In this document: one piece after another, positions 41,301 through 51,242 of the stretch
Numbering within the stretch: position 1 is the stretch's first letter
Layout of the letters: each line of letters starts with the position of its first letter
Source: Eudromia elegans
Taxonomy: Eukaryota; Chordata; Aves; Tinamiformes; Tinamidae
Assembly: GCA_003342815.1 (NCBI GenBank)
Contig: PTEX01000293.1
Location: 510,172-574,171, forward strand
Direction: 5' to 3'
Length of the DNA stretch: 64,000 nucleotides
Made by a program: the position numbers and the translations under genes
Notes under the pieces: generated by a model
Seen by the model: the letters and a program-made list of their open reading frames with translations, nothing else
Told to the model about the DNA's origin: nothing
Database searches by the model: none

Positions 41301-44300
41301 TCGCAGAGGTGCGAGCCAGTGGTCGCATCCTCAGCTGCCTCTCGCAGGGCCGCGTCTCGGTGCCCTTCGGTGGGACGCGTCCTCCATCTCCTGGTGGCAG
41401 CGCTGCACTGCAGCCTGCGGAGCACCCCGACACCGAGCAGGCTCCCCAAGGGGAGCGCAAAGCTGCCCGTGCCTGTGGTCCTCTGCAAGGTGCAGCCCTC
41501 AGGTGAATGTTCCCGGGTTGGACTCACGCTCGGGACTCCCCAGTGCAGAGTCTTGCCCCTTGAGCACTTCTCTTTAGGGGCTTCTTGTGCGGACTGAGAA
41601 CTCGGCACCAAGGAACTTGCCTGCAGACTCTCAGGTTTAGTTTTGTGAATAAGCACACAGGCACGCAGCTTTCTGGGCCATACATGGGCACTAACACTGT
41701 GGACCGGGTTAGTTTAGTCCAAGGTGGCAGGGCTGCCGGCAGCATCACGTATGTGGAGCACTGGGTACACGTGCAACGCATGAGCACCATGGGCGTTGCA
41801 CTGAGGGGTATGCTGGCCTGCTGCCGGGGGCTCCTCCAACACTGTCGAGCAGTCCCTTCCCAGCACTGGGGGCTCTAAACTGCCCACTTGAAAAGAAAAA
41901 TGTTCAGGTCTTTCCCCACGCTGGCGTCCTCTGCAGAGATGCCAGCTGGGAACTTGTCCGGTTCAGGCTCCCTGTCGTGCCTGCAGCCGGGAAGCTGCAG
42001 GTGAGTTTGTGAGAGGAACCTGCGCGCGGTGCAGCAAACCCTGCCTGCCAAACGGCTCGGGCGGAGGGCTGCGGATTGCCGAGGCTCCCGGGCGTAAACC
42101 CAGCACGTGGGCGGGTCACCAAAGCGCAGCGTGTTGGCACAGCCTAGGCAGTCGCGCGGGAGGACACGAAGGCTCCGCTGGCGAAGGGGTGGGCACAAGG
42201 CCACAGGGTTAAGCTCACTGCAAGTTTGTTACCTGTCTCTGGACCCCCAAGAAGTTATCAGAAGTTTGATGTTGCAGCGGGGGTGCTCTGCCTGGGAACA
42301 GCTTTTCTTGTGGTGCGCTTGGCTGGTGAGTCCCTTGGTGGGTCACCAAGTAGCCGTGCCAAGCCCCACTGCTTGAGCCACGGTGATGGAGACTCTTCGT
42401 GCAGACCTTGCTTTGGTGCTGTCCTTGTGCCACCTCCCTGAAGTGACAGAGGAGTGGCAGAGGGACATGCTCCAGGGCCTCTGCTCACATCCCGCTTGTC
42501 CTTGTCCCCATGGCAGAGGGACATGCTCCAGGGCCTCTGCTCACATCCCGCTTGTCCTTGTCCCCTCGATTCAAACCCAGGCAGAGGAAATGGCCCCTGT
42601 CGCAGAGGCCAGACCCCTCTAGTGGAGACGCCATCCAGGGGAAGGAGCAGCACAAGGAGGGCAAGCAGCTGGCCCAGAAGTCAGCTTGCAGCCCCGAGTC
42701 CTGCCCGGGGAAGCTTCGCCAGCCCCTGTTGCTAACTCCGTGTCTCTCTCCTAGGTCTCGCTCAGCCATGAGTGCACTCGTGCCGTCATGAAGCTCACGT
42801 ACTGTCCCCACTGCCGGGGCATGTCCAGCGTGAAGCCATGCAACAACTACTGCCTCAACGTTGTGAAGGGCTGCCTGGCCAACCAGGCGGACTTGAACAC
42901 CGAGTGGAAATACCTGATGGGTAAGGTGGTTGTACTGTCCACTCGCAGCACCTTTTGGACCCCCCTGAGGCAGTGTTTGGAGAGTGAAGGTCTTCCAGGA
43001 CAGTTGTGTTTGGGGACTTTATAGCTCACCTCCTCTTCCTCTAATTCCATAGTAATCCTATTCCTTAATGCCAACACACAGTTTTTCTCCATATGGACAG
43101 GCCACAGGAACGTGGAGCGCCTCTGTTCCAGATAAAGATTGGCCACCACTGCACCCTGCCAGGGGCCTAGCCCTGCTGGGAGGTTTTTGGTGTGCCCTAG
43201 GGGACACTGACCACGCTGGAGCAGCTGGGGTCACACACAACTGAGTGCCAAGTCCCTAAATCCTCACATGGGTTACGTGTGGCCTGGCCTCTAAGCTGCT
43301 GAGCACTAAAAGCAGAAGTGGTCAGGAACTGAGTCCAAAGCTCCTCAGGGATAGACAGCAACTCAGCAGTGGCTTCCAGAACTATAATTTTCAGCTTATG
43401 AACTCAGACTCCGTAAAAATCCCATTTCAGATGCCTCAGCCAGTTGTGGCTCTGCTCTAAGATCCTATTCCAAATTTTGTTGGACACTGTCAGTGGCATT
43501 TCCCAGTGCCCTGAGCCAGTGGGCAACTAGCCTCAAGCCCAAGTGGAGTGCAGGAAAATATGGGGTGTAGGCAGGGTTGGTTCCTCCTTGCGAGCTGGAA
43601 GCTCCACGCCAGCAAGAGGGGAGCACTGCCCAGAGTCAGCCCTTAGACAGTAGGGCTTTCTGTAGCACCCCAGAACCTTGCGGTCCTGTTGTGTGAATAC
43701 AGGAGGTGACCTCTGTTCCTCTGCCGTTGCAACCATCCCGGCGTGGTGAATTTTGGATGCTGTCCTGTTCCAAAGAGAAATGAACGTGTGCTTGGTAGCA
43801 AGTGGGAATGGAGAGGGCTCTTTCTAAAGCCAGCCTGCTCAGGGGCCAAAGCTGATCCCAGTAGGCGTGGGGCGTGCTCTGACTCTGCTTCGCACGGCGC
43901 CTGCTGAAAGGGGGTCTCTGTGCTTGTCCTGCTAGATTCTCTGATCGTGGTCGCTGACCGGATTGATGGGCCGTACAACGTAGACGCTGTAATAGGAACT
44001 ATTCACATGAGGATTTCTGAAGCTATTTCAAACTTGCAAGAAAACAAAGACTCAATCACAGCCAAGGTAAGAGCGGGTGCCTAGCCCTGACCGGCTCTGC
44101 AGCGTGTGGAGTTGCCAGGGCTAATGTTTTTCTGCTCACCAGTCACCTGAATTAAGGGAGATGAAAGAAGGGAGATGAAAGGCCTAGTCTTCTAATGATG
44201 AGCAACCCTCTGTCCTATATAGAGGAAAACCTTCTCCAGCGTTTTCAAGTGTTCCTGCCAGTCACATCAGGCAGCCTCCTTTAGGTGCAGGCATGCAGGA

Positions 44301-46366
44301 TGGAAACCTGGTGCCATTTGCTCTTGGGAGTCTGTGTCTGAGGAGCTCCGAAGCATTTCCACTGAGCTGAGGCTTTTGCAGGAAGGGCCTGGCCCTTTTC
44401 AGAGGCAGGACCCACCACTGCAGCACGCCTCGGGGATGTTCTGCAGCGGGAATGGTGCTCCCTACCTTCAGCGCCCACACCTCTGGTGCAGGGAAAGTCC
44501 CCAGCTCCCGTCTTGTTCTTTGAAGACCTCTCAGGATTTGTTTTGAGTGCAGGAACAGCTAAACTTACTAGAAATAATTTAATAGCAACAGCAGTGATTC
44601 ATCCAAAAGCATGTGCTAGTTCTGTGCTTGTGCTGAATGTTTGGCCTGAGAGTAGTAGCCAAGAGTAGTTCCCGTCTGCTTGAAAATAAATCGTGGCACA
44701 TGAGTAATCTGACCAAAAACTAAGCCCGAGTCTCAGAGATCTGGTAAGTAGGAAATATTAATAAATAAATACAAATGAAAACATAACCACAAAGTGATAA
44801 TAATTAAGAAACGAGTATCAAACCACAAGGACAGAGTTTGGTTTGTTTTCCAGGTTTTCCAAGGCTGTGGAAATCCCAAAATCAACACGAAAGGCTCCAG
44901 TAGTGACGATAAGAAGAGGCGGGGTAAAGTCACGTTAGAAGCAAAATCATCTGCGCAAGCGCTGGAGTTGCTGGTGAGTTTGTCCTCGAAGCTCCTTTCC
45001 CGCTGGCGTCGCAGATGTGCCGGGGGGCTGGCTCTGCAGGGAGGCAGGAGCGCCGAGGGCCACCCTGAGGCTGGCCAGCCCCGTGGAGTTAAGTTCCTAG
45101 GGTTTGCTGCTCACGTAGGACCAGCCCGTTATGGACCCTTTGGATTCCATGGGCAAGGGGCTTCATAACCCCCACATTTCTCCTCAGTCTTGAACATCTG
45201 CCGTGAACCCCGGCAGAGTCCTGGGCTGAGGGCTGGTCCATAGGGTGACGTTAGTGGCACTCCCCTGGCTACAGAAAAGCAGGTTGTGTGACAGTGTAGG
45301 AAAAAAGAGGCCTAAATCCCTGTCCTTTCCCCAGGACTGTCTCCGCGGAGCTCTGCGGGCCCTGAGCACCCTCTTTCTCCACAGGTTTTAGATGCCAAAG
45401 GGAACCTGACGAATCTCAAGTCTTACTGGGTCACCCTGCCCAACGTGCTGTGCAGCAAGAAGGTGACGGCCGGCTCAGGAGCAGACGACAAGTGCTGGAA
45501 CGGGATGACCAAGGGCAGGTATGTGGAGGGGGCCAGGGACCCTCAGCCTCTGCTTAGCCCCTCCCTCCTGCCACCTGCTGGGACAGAGCGGCGAGGTGAA
45601 ATCCAGGCCGGTGCCGTGACCAGCTCTCAGCCTCCTGAGCTTGGGAGTCCAGCAGAGCTGTGTCCAGACCCCGGGGAAGGTGCATGGCCCGTGTAGCCAA
45701 CATACAGCGACCTGCAGCTCCTCCGTGCTCCCAAATGAACGGGTTATTGCTGGCACCTCCAAAAGGGAGAAGCGCCTTTATGTTGGGGGAGGCACCAAAG
45801 CGTGTGTCCTTCCCTCGTAGTTACCTGCCCGAGGTGATGGGGGACGGCCTGGCCAACCAGATCAACAACCCGGAGGTGGAGGTGGACATCACCAAGCCGG
45901 ACATGACCATTCGCCAGCAGATCATGCAGCTCAAGATCATGACGAACCGCCTGGGCAACGCCAACATTGGCAACGACGTGGACTTCCAGGACGCGAGTGA
46001 GTGCGGGGAGCGGAGAGGGCACCGCGGGCGGGCGAGGGTGGCCCGCAGAGTCCCCACGGGGCCGTGGCAGAGGGGCTGGAGCTGCCCCAGCGCCATACGG
46101 GGTCTCCCACGCGTGTCTGTCTCACGTGCGCCCTGTCCCCGCGCGCAGGTGACGACACGAGTGGCTCCGGCAGCGGTGACGCCTGTCCTGACGATGTCTG
46201 TGGCAAAAGACTCGCTAAGAGCCCCGGCACGAGGCCGCCCGAGACGCACGCCATCCCCAAGCAGTCAGGACACGGCGTCAGCGGGGCCAGCAGCAGATCG
46301 TCGCCTTCCGCCTTCCTCATCCTCCTCTCGGTGGCTCTCCTGGCCACGCAGCACTTGTGGCGGTAA
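34975..46366 (+). CDS. GPC1: Glypican-1, exons 3-9 (3' part of gene)
   Basis: Glypican-1 is a GPI-anchored heparan sulfate proteoglycan that modulates FGF, Wnt, Hedgehog and BMP ligands at the cell surface. Seven exons join in frame: 34975-35366, 42755-42920, 43936-44066, 44854-44973, 45385-45518, 45821-45996 and 46149-46366. The joined frame has no internal stop. The visible protein shows the glypican alpha-helical core, its conserved cysteines ([30 protein letters not shown]) and the run [20 protein letters not shown], which from memory is identical in human GPC1. An acidic [10 protein letters not shown] heparan sulfate attachment cluster follows, then a hydrophobic C-terminus typical of a GPI signal. 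GPC1 fits better than GPC2, 4 or 6 because of the [17 protein letters not shown] and VDFQDASDD runs. The signal peptide and N-terminal cysteines lie in exons upstream of the window. The gene looks intact. Confidence 0.97.
40550..41480. promoter_or_regulatory. CpG-rich domain in GPC1 intron 3
   Basis: About 900 bases have clearly raised GC and many CpG steps (for example 40,780-41,000 and 41,290-41,420), with AT-richer sequence on the 5' side. It may be an intragenic CpG island. No transcript structure can be read from the sequence, so the regulatory label is inference. Confidence 0.35.
42455..42565. repeat. 56-base tandem duplication, two near-identical copies
   Basis: The unit beginning TGGCAGAGGGACATGC at 42,455 is repeated from 42,511. 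The copies match along their whole length apart from the last base. Such identity points to a recent duplication or a two-copy VNTR allele. It lies in intron 3 and does not touch exon 4. Confidence 0.95.
42755..42920 (+). CDS. GPC1: GPC1 exon 4
   Basis: 166 bases between CTCCTAG and GTAAGG, starting in phase 0 and ending one base into an Asp codon. It encodes the cysteine-rich turn of the glypican core with [18 protein letters not shown] and [19 protein letters not shown]. These cysteines form conserved disulfides in the family. Confidence 0.97.
42921..43935 (+). other. GPC1: GPC1 intron 4
   Basis: 1,015 bases, GTAAGG donor and GCTAG acceptor. No feature beyond the splice sites was recognised. 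Confidence 0.9.
43936..44066 (+). CDS. GPC1: GPC1 exon 5
   Basis: 131 bases between GCTAG and GTAAGA. The first two bases complete the Asp codon split with exon 4. It encodes [18 protein letters not shown].. to ..[11 protein letters not shown], matching the human segment that ends LQDNRDTLTAK. Confidence 0.96.
44067..44853 (+). other. GPC1: GPC1 intron 5
   Basis: 787 bases, GTAAGA donor and TTTTCCAG acceptor. It becomes A-rich near its 3' end. Nothing else was seen. Confidence 0.9.
44854..44973 (+). CDS. GPC1: GPC1 exon 6
   Basis: 120 bases, phase 0 on both sides, between TTTTCCAG and GTGAGT. It encodes [19 protein letters not shown] and the basic KKRRGK run; human GPC1 has VIQGCGNPK and EKRRRGK. 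This region carries the site of family endoproteolytic or basic-loop variation. Confidence 0.96.
44974..45384 (+). other. GPC1: GPC1 intron 6
   Basis: 411 bases, GTGAGT donor and CCACAG acceptor. Nothing else was recognised. Confidence 0.9.
45385..45518 (+). CDS. GPC1: GPC1 exon 7
   Basis: 134 bases between CCACAG and GTATGT. It encodes [19 protein letters not shown], then NVLCSKK and [11 protein letters not shown], and ends two bases (AG) into the next codon. Confidence 0.96.
45519..45820 (+). other. GPC1: GPC1 intron 7
   Basis: 302 bases, GTATGT donor and CTCGTAG acceptor. A 353-codon open frame that begins here merely runs through exon 8 and then leaves the real frame. Confidence 0.9.
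45821..45996 (+). CDS. GPC1: GPC1 exon 8
   Basis: 176 bases between CTCGTAG and GTGAGT. It carries the most conserved part of the protein, [18 protein letters not shown] through [19 protein letters not shown]. The split codon at its 5' end reads AG+T (Ser), where human has Arg before YLPEV. Confidence 0.97.
46149..46366 (+). CDS. GPC1: GPC1 exon 9 coding part with HS attachment and GPI signal
   Basis: 218 coding bases after GCGCGCAG, ending in TAA. It begins by completing Ser, then [10 protein letters not shown], the acidic Ser-Gly cluster that receives heparan sulfate chains. A polar linker follows, then a C-terminal hydrophobic run ([14 protein letters not shown]) ending HLWR, typical of a GPI transamidase signal. 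The cleavage site is probably in the small-residue stretch GASSRSS just before it. Confidence 0.97.
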
Positions 46367-46473
46367 CTTGCTGGCACAGCCGGGAAAGAGACTGCGGCCG
46401 AGGGCTTCACTTTGCCAAAACCAACCACCCAACCGACCGACTGATGAAAAGGACATATTTAATTCACCTTGGC

Positions 46474-46505
46474 AAAAAAAAGGAAAAAAAAAGGAAAAAA
46501 AAAGG
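46474..46505 (+). repeat. A8-9GG tandem repeat in GPC1 3' UTR
   Basis: Three consecutive units of eight or nine A followed by GG, starting about 110 bases after the GPC1 stop. Confidence 0.9.
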
Positions 46506-47060
46506 AACGAGGGAGGAGAAGAAGGTTTCAGTTGTTTGCTAATTCTGACAGTGCTCGGGCTGTTTTCTTTTTCTTGGTCTCTTCCCCCGTGCTGGGCCCT
46601 CCTCTCTGTACCTCACTGTTTGATTTTGTCACTGCCCTGGGTGGGCTGCAGCGAGGCCTCCTGGGGCCGCCATTCCCCGCGGCGTGGGGACATCGCGCTC
46701 CATCACACGGGCAGCCGGTGACGGTCCGCGCGAGTGCTGCGTCCAGGCAGCACCGGGGGCTCCTCCGGGTTTCTCAAGCAGGCAGAGATGCTCCTTCACC
46801 TCCATCCTTGTACGTAGTAGGTGTGAGCAGGACCGGTGGCTCGAACCGGACAGTTGGGCAGTGGCTGTTGCACCCAGGAGTGCAGAGCGCCCTGTTCCTT
46901 TGGAAAGGCCATGGGTGGGTTTCCTGACCAGAGCTCATAGCCGATGACAATGTTCAGCGTAGGTCTCCTACAGCTAAGTGACTGGGAACGAGTGTTAGGG
47001 GTGGGGTTGGGGGGGTTTTTCTTTGCATGCTAGTTGGAAAGCCATTTTTTTAACCCGAGT

Positions 47061-47066
47061 AATAAA
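47061..47066 (+). terminator. GPC1: Proximal polyadenylation signal, GPC1
   Basis: AATAAA about 700 bases after the stop. It is a candidate proximal poly(A) site. Confidence 0.5.
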
Positions 47067-47746
47067 GAAGACCCAGTTTGTACCTGCAGTGCAGTACCGT
47101 GGTAGGGAAGTGAGAGGGATGAACTCACACAGCAGGAGGCTTCACGGGACGGACACGTGGACAGACAGGGGCTGGCGCTGCCGCTGGCCCAGCCGCCCGG
47201 GCAGACCCCTGGCTTGGGTCATGAGAAGGGGGCAGAGGGGCTGGTGCCTGCAGCCCTCAGCAGCCTCGCGGGTAGCGCCTGTGGGGGACAGGATGGGGGA
47301 TGTTGGGGGTACTTTTCTTCCAGTGTCTGTTTTTCATGTTGAATCATGGTTTTGGGAGTGAATTCCTGTGCTCCCTTCCCGTCCTCCCTGCGCGAGGAAA
47401 CCGCAGCCCTGTCTGGGCAGCCCTGTTTGGTGGCAGCTCCTTGGCCCCCGCTGACGCCCCCGGCCAGCCGTGACCAAGCAGTTGTTCCCAGTAATGGTGA
47501 CAGCCGGGCAGCCCGTCTGGCTCGTGCTCCTCTCCCCGCAGTTTAACACGGAGCTAATTCAGTGGGGCTGCAAAAACGGGAGCCCCAAATCCTTCCAAGA
47601 CAAGGACCCAGCGAAACACAGCGCAGAGACGCACAGCACAGGGTGTAGGCGGGTTTATTTACTTCCACAAATATGTCGAGTTCCACATGACTTTTACTGG
47701 TCTAAACAAATACTGGTCTAAACAAATACTTTGAAATAGTATTGCC

Positions 47747-47759
47747 AATAAAAAATAAA
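47747..47759 (+). terminator. GPC1: Pair of AATAAA signals, GPC1 3' UTR
   Basis: Two AATAAA hexamers, at 47,747 and 47,754, in an A-rich stretch. They are a candidate intermediate poly(A) site. Confidence 0.45.
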
Positions 47760-48758
47760 CCTTCCCACCATAAATTCCCACCGCGGATCCTGCAGAGATC
47801 CTGCAAGCACCAGAGGGAGAGGACAGGGCATTAAAAATTGTATCCTCTGCAAAAAGAATGGAGCGTGGGAGATTTGGGGGCTTTGAAGGGAGGGCTCCCG
47901 AGTCAGCATTTCGCTTTGCAGGACGATGCAGAAGTCTCTGCCGCTTCCTTCCCCACGGTGACTTTGCTGCCAGCCTGTCACACCCGGCTGTCCTGCAGGC
48001 GCAAGGGGGCCAGTGTTAAGTGTGAAGCCGGAACGTATTGTTGGTCCAGGTCACGTTTTACCCATCTCATAGTCACATTATTGGTCCTTTTGCAATAATA
48101 CGACCTCGCAGTCCACACGGGTGCGGAAAAGCCTTGAGAAACAGAAGAAACCCTCCCTGATACCAGCCTATTTTGCCAGCTTCCTGCTCGCACTTCTGTG
48201 TGTGGCAAAAACGGGGGGTCGGCTCTCCCTCCGGCATGGGGGGACCAGTGTCCCTATGCTGCACGTGTCCCTTGCGGCTTCCGAGGGCAGTGGGATGGAG
48301 CCAGAGCGGGGCTCTGCTGTGGCTTTCCCGAGGCGCCGTTTTGGTTGGAAAAACCTCATTCTGCCGGGGCTGCCGAGGCAGGACCGTGCGCAGAGCCCGT
48401 CCCTCGGAGCCACGGACGTCCGAGCGTCGCTGTCCCCCAGCCTGCTCTTTTGTGCCATAACGGGTCTCTCCCAAGCACGGGCGAGGGTGGTGAAGGGCTT
48501 CCAGAGCGCAGCTGCTCCTCAGTTACCGATGATGACAAACTGCCTGCTGTCCGGTGGGCTTGGTAGGGGCTTTGGTATAACAGAATATCTAAGGTCCACC
48601 TTGGCTTCAAGCAGATGCTTTTCTATCTGCGGGAATAGGAATTACTTCACTTATTGGCATAGCTGGACAGTTATCTCTTTCTTTCTGTTACCAAGGTACT
48701 TGTAACTCTCTTGCACTGTTTATCTAAAGTTGAAATATGTTCTTTGAATCCTTGTATA

Positions 48759-48764
48759 AATAAA
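48759..48764 (+). terminator. GPC1: Distal polyadenylation signal, GPC1
   Basis: AATAAA in a TATAAATAAAAAGG context followed within about 30 bases by a T-rich element (TCCTTTT). This is the most convincing 3' end for GPC1. Confidence 0.6.
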
Positions 48765-48785
48765 AAGGCTGGAGACTTATGTCCT

Positions 48786-49164
48786 TTTAGGGCGGTTTCA
48801 TTTCTTCCTCACTGAGGATAGGAGGTTTCCCCTTTTGTTTTTCCCTCTTTAAGTCATGGATAAAGGCCAGGTCACCAGCCCTGAAGAAGGGTACTGCAGG
48901 GCAGCCCCCAGCAATGGAGCAGCGTGGCGGGGAACGGGGGCTCATCCATAAGTCACGACCTAAGGAGCCGCTCCTTGTGAGTAATTTACTCCCTCACAGA
49001 GAGAAAGGGGCCTGGCTCGATTGCTCTCGATGGATCTCCGTGGGTTTTATCACATTTTCAGCATGTGTCTCATGCACACAGGGTGATGGTGCAACCCGGT
49101 GGAGGGAGCAGGGCCAGGTCCCATGCCCGCACCCCTAATCCCCGGCGGTACAAGCAGGACAAGG
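48786..49164. other. Spacer between GPC1 and minisatellite
   Basis: No gene, repeat or regulatory motif was recognised in this stretch. Confidence 0.6.
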
Positions 49165-51112
49165 GGCCCTCGGGCGGCCTCCCCAGGCCAAAGAACACAC
49201 TGCACTGGATGGCCCCTGGGGCTTTCATGCAGCCTCCTCAGACCACCTTGCACACTCGGCCAGGTAGGGCCTCGGGGATTTTATATGGCCTCCCCAGGCC
49301 TCTGTGCGCGCTGCGACGGGGAGCCCTTAGGACCTTTCGTGCGGCCTCCCCAGGCCTCCGTGCCTATTTGGCCTTTGGGGACTGTACTAGGATTAGTGCG
49401 GCCTCACTGGCCCCCTGCATGCACAGGACACAAGGGGCACTAGGGGCTTTCATGCAGCTTCCCCAGACCTCCATATGCACCTGGCCACGGGGCCGCTCCT
49501 GTGGCCTCCATGGTACCCCTTGTGCACTAGGGGACCCGAGGGACACTAGAGGCTTTCGTGCAGCCTCCTCAGACCTCCATATGCACCTGGCCGCAGGGGC
49601 TCTCGTGTGACCTCCCTGGTCCCCCTAGTGCACTGGGCCGGTGGGGCACTAGGGGCTTTCGTGCAGCCTCCCCAGGACTCTGGGGGCAGTGGGATGAAGG
49701 GGCCCTAGGGACTTTTGTGCAACCTCCCCGGGCCTCCATGAGCACATGGCCTGGGGTCTGTATGAGTATTAGTGCAGCCTCTCTGTGCACAGGACCGAGT
49801 GGGCCCTAGGGGCTTTGGTGCAGCTTCACCGTGCCTCTGTGTGCAATGGCTGCAGGGGCCCTAGGGCCTTCTTCTGGCCTCCCTGCACGCTGCACCATTG
49901 TGGCCAATTGGGCTTTGGTGGAGCCTTCATGTGCAACGGGCTGCGCAGGCCCCAGGATCTTTCATGTGGCCTCCTTGAGCACTTGGTCCTGGGGACTGTA
50001 TGAGAGTTAATGTGGCCTCCCTGGGCCTCTCTGTGCATGGATCTGGGGAGTGGGGGGACCCTAGGCGCTTTACTGTGTCCTCCCCTGGCCTCTGTGTGCA
50101 CTGCACTGGCAGGGGGAGGAAGAAACCTATGAGTTCCTGTGCGGCCTCCCCAGACCTCAGTGCCCAATGGGCCAGGAGTGCCCCATGAGCTTTCGTGTGG
50201 CCTTCACAGACCTCCGTCCGCACTGAGCCACCCCCAGGGACTTTCATGCGGCCTACCAGGGTCTCTGTGCGTATGGGGCCAGGCCTCCCTGCATATTGGG
50301 CCACACGGGCCCTTGGGGCATTCGTGCGGCCTCCATGGGCCTCTCCACTCACTGGCCCAGGGAGATCCTAGAGGCATCTGTGCCGAATCCCCAGGCCTCC
50401 GTGTGCACTGGTCCATGGGGGCCCTAGCAGCTATTGGGCCGCCTCCCCAGGTCACCCTGCACACTGGGCCATGAGGGCCCTTTGGGCTTTCATGTGGCCT
50501 CTACGGACTTCCATGCACAATGGGTCATGTGGACCCTAGGGACTTTCATGCAGCCTCCTCAGGCCTCCATGTGCACTGTGTCAGGGAGACCATAGGACCT
50601 TTGATGTGGCCTTCCTGGGCCTTGATACACACTGGGGCTGGCGGGGCCCTACGGGCTTTCGTGCAGTCTTCCCAGTCCTCCTTGTGCTCTGGGCCATTGG
50701 AGCCTTAAAGGTTTCATGCAGCTTCTCTGGGCCTTCATGTGCACTCCGCTGTCGTGGCCATAGGGGCCATGGTGTGGCCTCCCCCAGCCTCCGTGCACAC
50801 AGCTCCAGGTGGTGTAGGCCTGGGAGCTTTCATGCATTTTTTCCCTTTTCCTCTGCGTACACGGCACCAGAGGGCCTTTCATGTGGCCTCCCCACGCCTC
50901 AGCCTGAACCCTGAACAGGGGAGGCCATAGGGACTGTGGTGGCATCTCCCTGGGACTCTGTGCCCATTTAGCCTTGGGGAGGCTGTATGAGTGTTAGTGG
51001 GGCCTCTCTGTGCATGGGACCAGGGGAGCATTAGGGTCTCTTGTGCAGCCTCCCTGGGCCTCTGTGCACACTGAGCCAGTGGGGCCGTAGGGGCTCTAGT
51101 GCGTCCTCCCCA
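49165..51112. repeat. Degenerate ~56-base minisatellite array, about 2 kb
   Basis: An anchor like GGGGCTTTCGTGCAGCCTCC, followed by a CCAGGCCTCCGTGTGCAC-like word and GGGCCCTA, recurs across the whole interval. Spacing between successive anchors is mostly 56-58 bases, with shorter units of 44-51. That gives roughly 35 copies that have diverged from one another. A variant unit with CTGTATGAGTATTAGTG-like sequence recurs near 49,381, 49,757, 49,996 and 50,981, so units have been amplified in groups. Open frames up to 181 codons arise from the repeat and are not taken as genes. The 3' end runs into a CR1 fragment. Confidence 0.9.
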
Positions 51113-51113
51113 G

Positions 51114-51242
51114 CCTTGGTCAGGGTGCAGTCTGTGCCCTCGCTCAAGTCATTGATGAACAAGTTGAACAGCACTGGGCCCAGCACTGATCCCTAGGGGA
51201 CACCACTAGCCACAGGCCTCCAACTAGACTCAGCCCCCATTT
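51114..51242 (-). mobile_element. CR1 LINE fragment, reverse-transcriptase region, minus strand
   Basis: Read on the minus strand, this stretch translates to WRPVASGVP, a stop, then [15 protein letters not shown]. It matches the CR1 ORF2 reverse-transcriptase motif ([15 protein letters not shown]..). One in-frame stop replaces the Gln codon, and the element is cut at both ends, so it is an old 5'- and 3'-truncated piece. It sits exactly between the minisatellite and the GC-rich upstream region of the next gene. Confidence 0.85.

Larger units (their letters stand above)
35367..42754 (+). other. GPC1: GPC1 intron 3
   Basis: A 7.4-kb intron with GTAGGT donor and CTAG acceptor. The first 5 kb is ordinary, partly AT-rich sequence. 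From about 40,550 to 41,480 the DNA becomes GC- and CpG-rich. A 56-base direct duplication lies about 190 bases before exon 4. No other exon was found; the 110-146 codon open frames in the GC-rich part fall on both strands and look compositional. Confidence 0.9.
46367..48785 (+). other. GPC1: Probable GPC1 3' UTR
   Basis: After the stop codon there is no further exon signal up to a typical mRNA end with AATAAA at 48,759. Earlier AATAAA motifs (47,061; 47,747; 47,754) could give shorter 3' UTRs by alternative polyadenylation. A 16-base word (TACTGGTCTAAACAAA) is directly duplicated at 47,695. The end point is inferred; there is no transcript evidence here. Confidence 0.6.

Noticed and set aside
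45660-46721. 353-codon plus-strand open frame
   Set aside because: It starts in GPC1 intron 7, follows exon 8 in frame and then runs through intron 8 and exon 9 in the wrong frame. It is a read-through of one real exon, not a separate gene.
49065-49610. 181-codon frame and other frames in the minisatellite
   Set aside because: The ~56-base unit is not a multiple of three, so repeat units fall in different frames. The repeated peptide words come from the DNA repeat.
49165-51112. CRISPR-like array
   Set aside because: Units are contiguous and diverged, without unique spacers, and the DNA is vertebrate.
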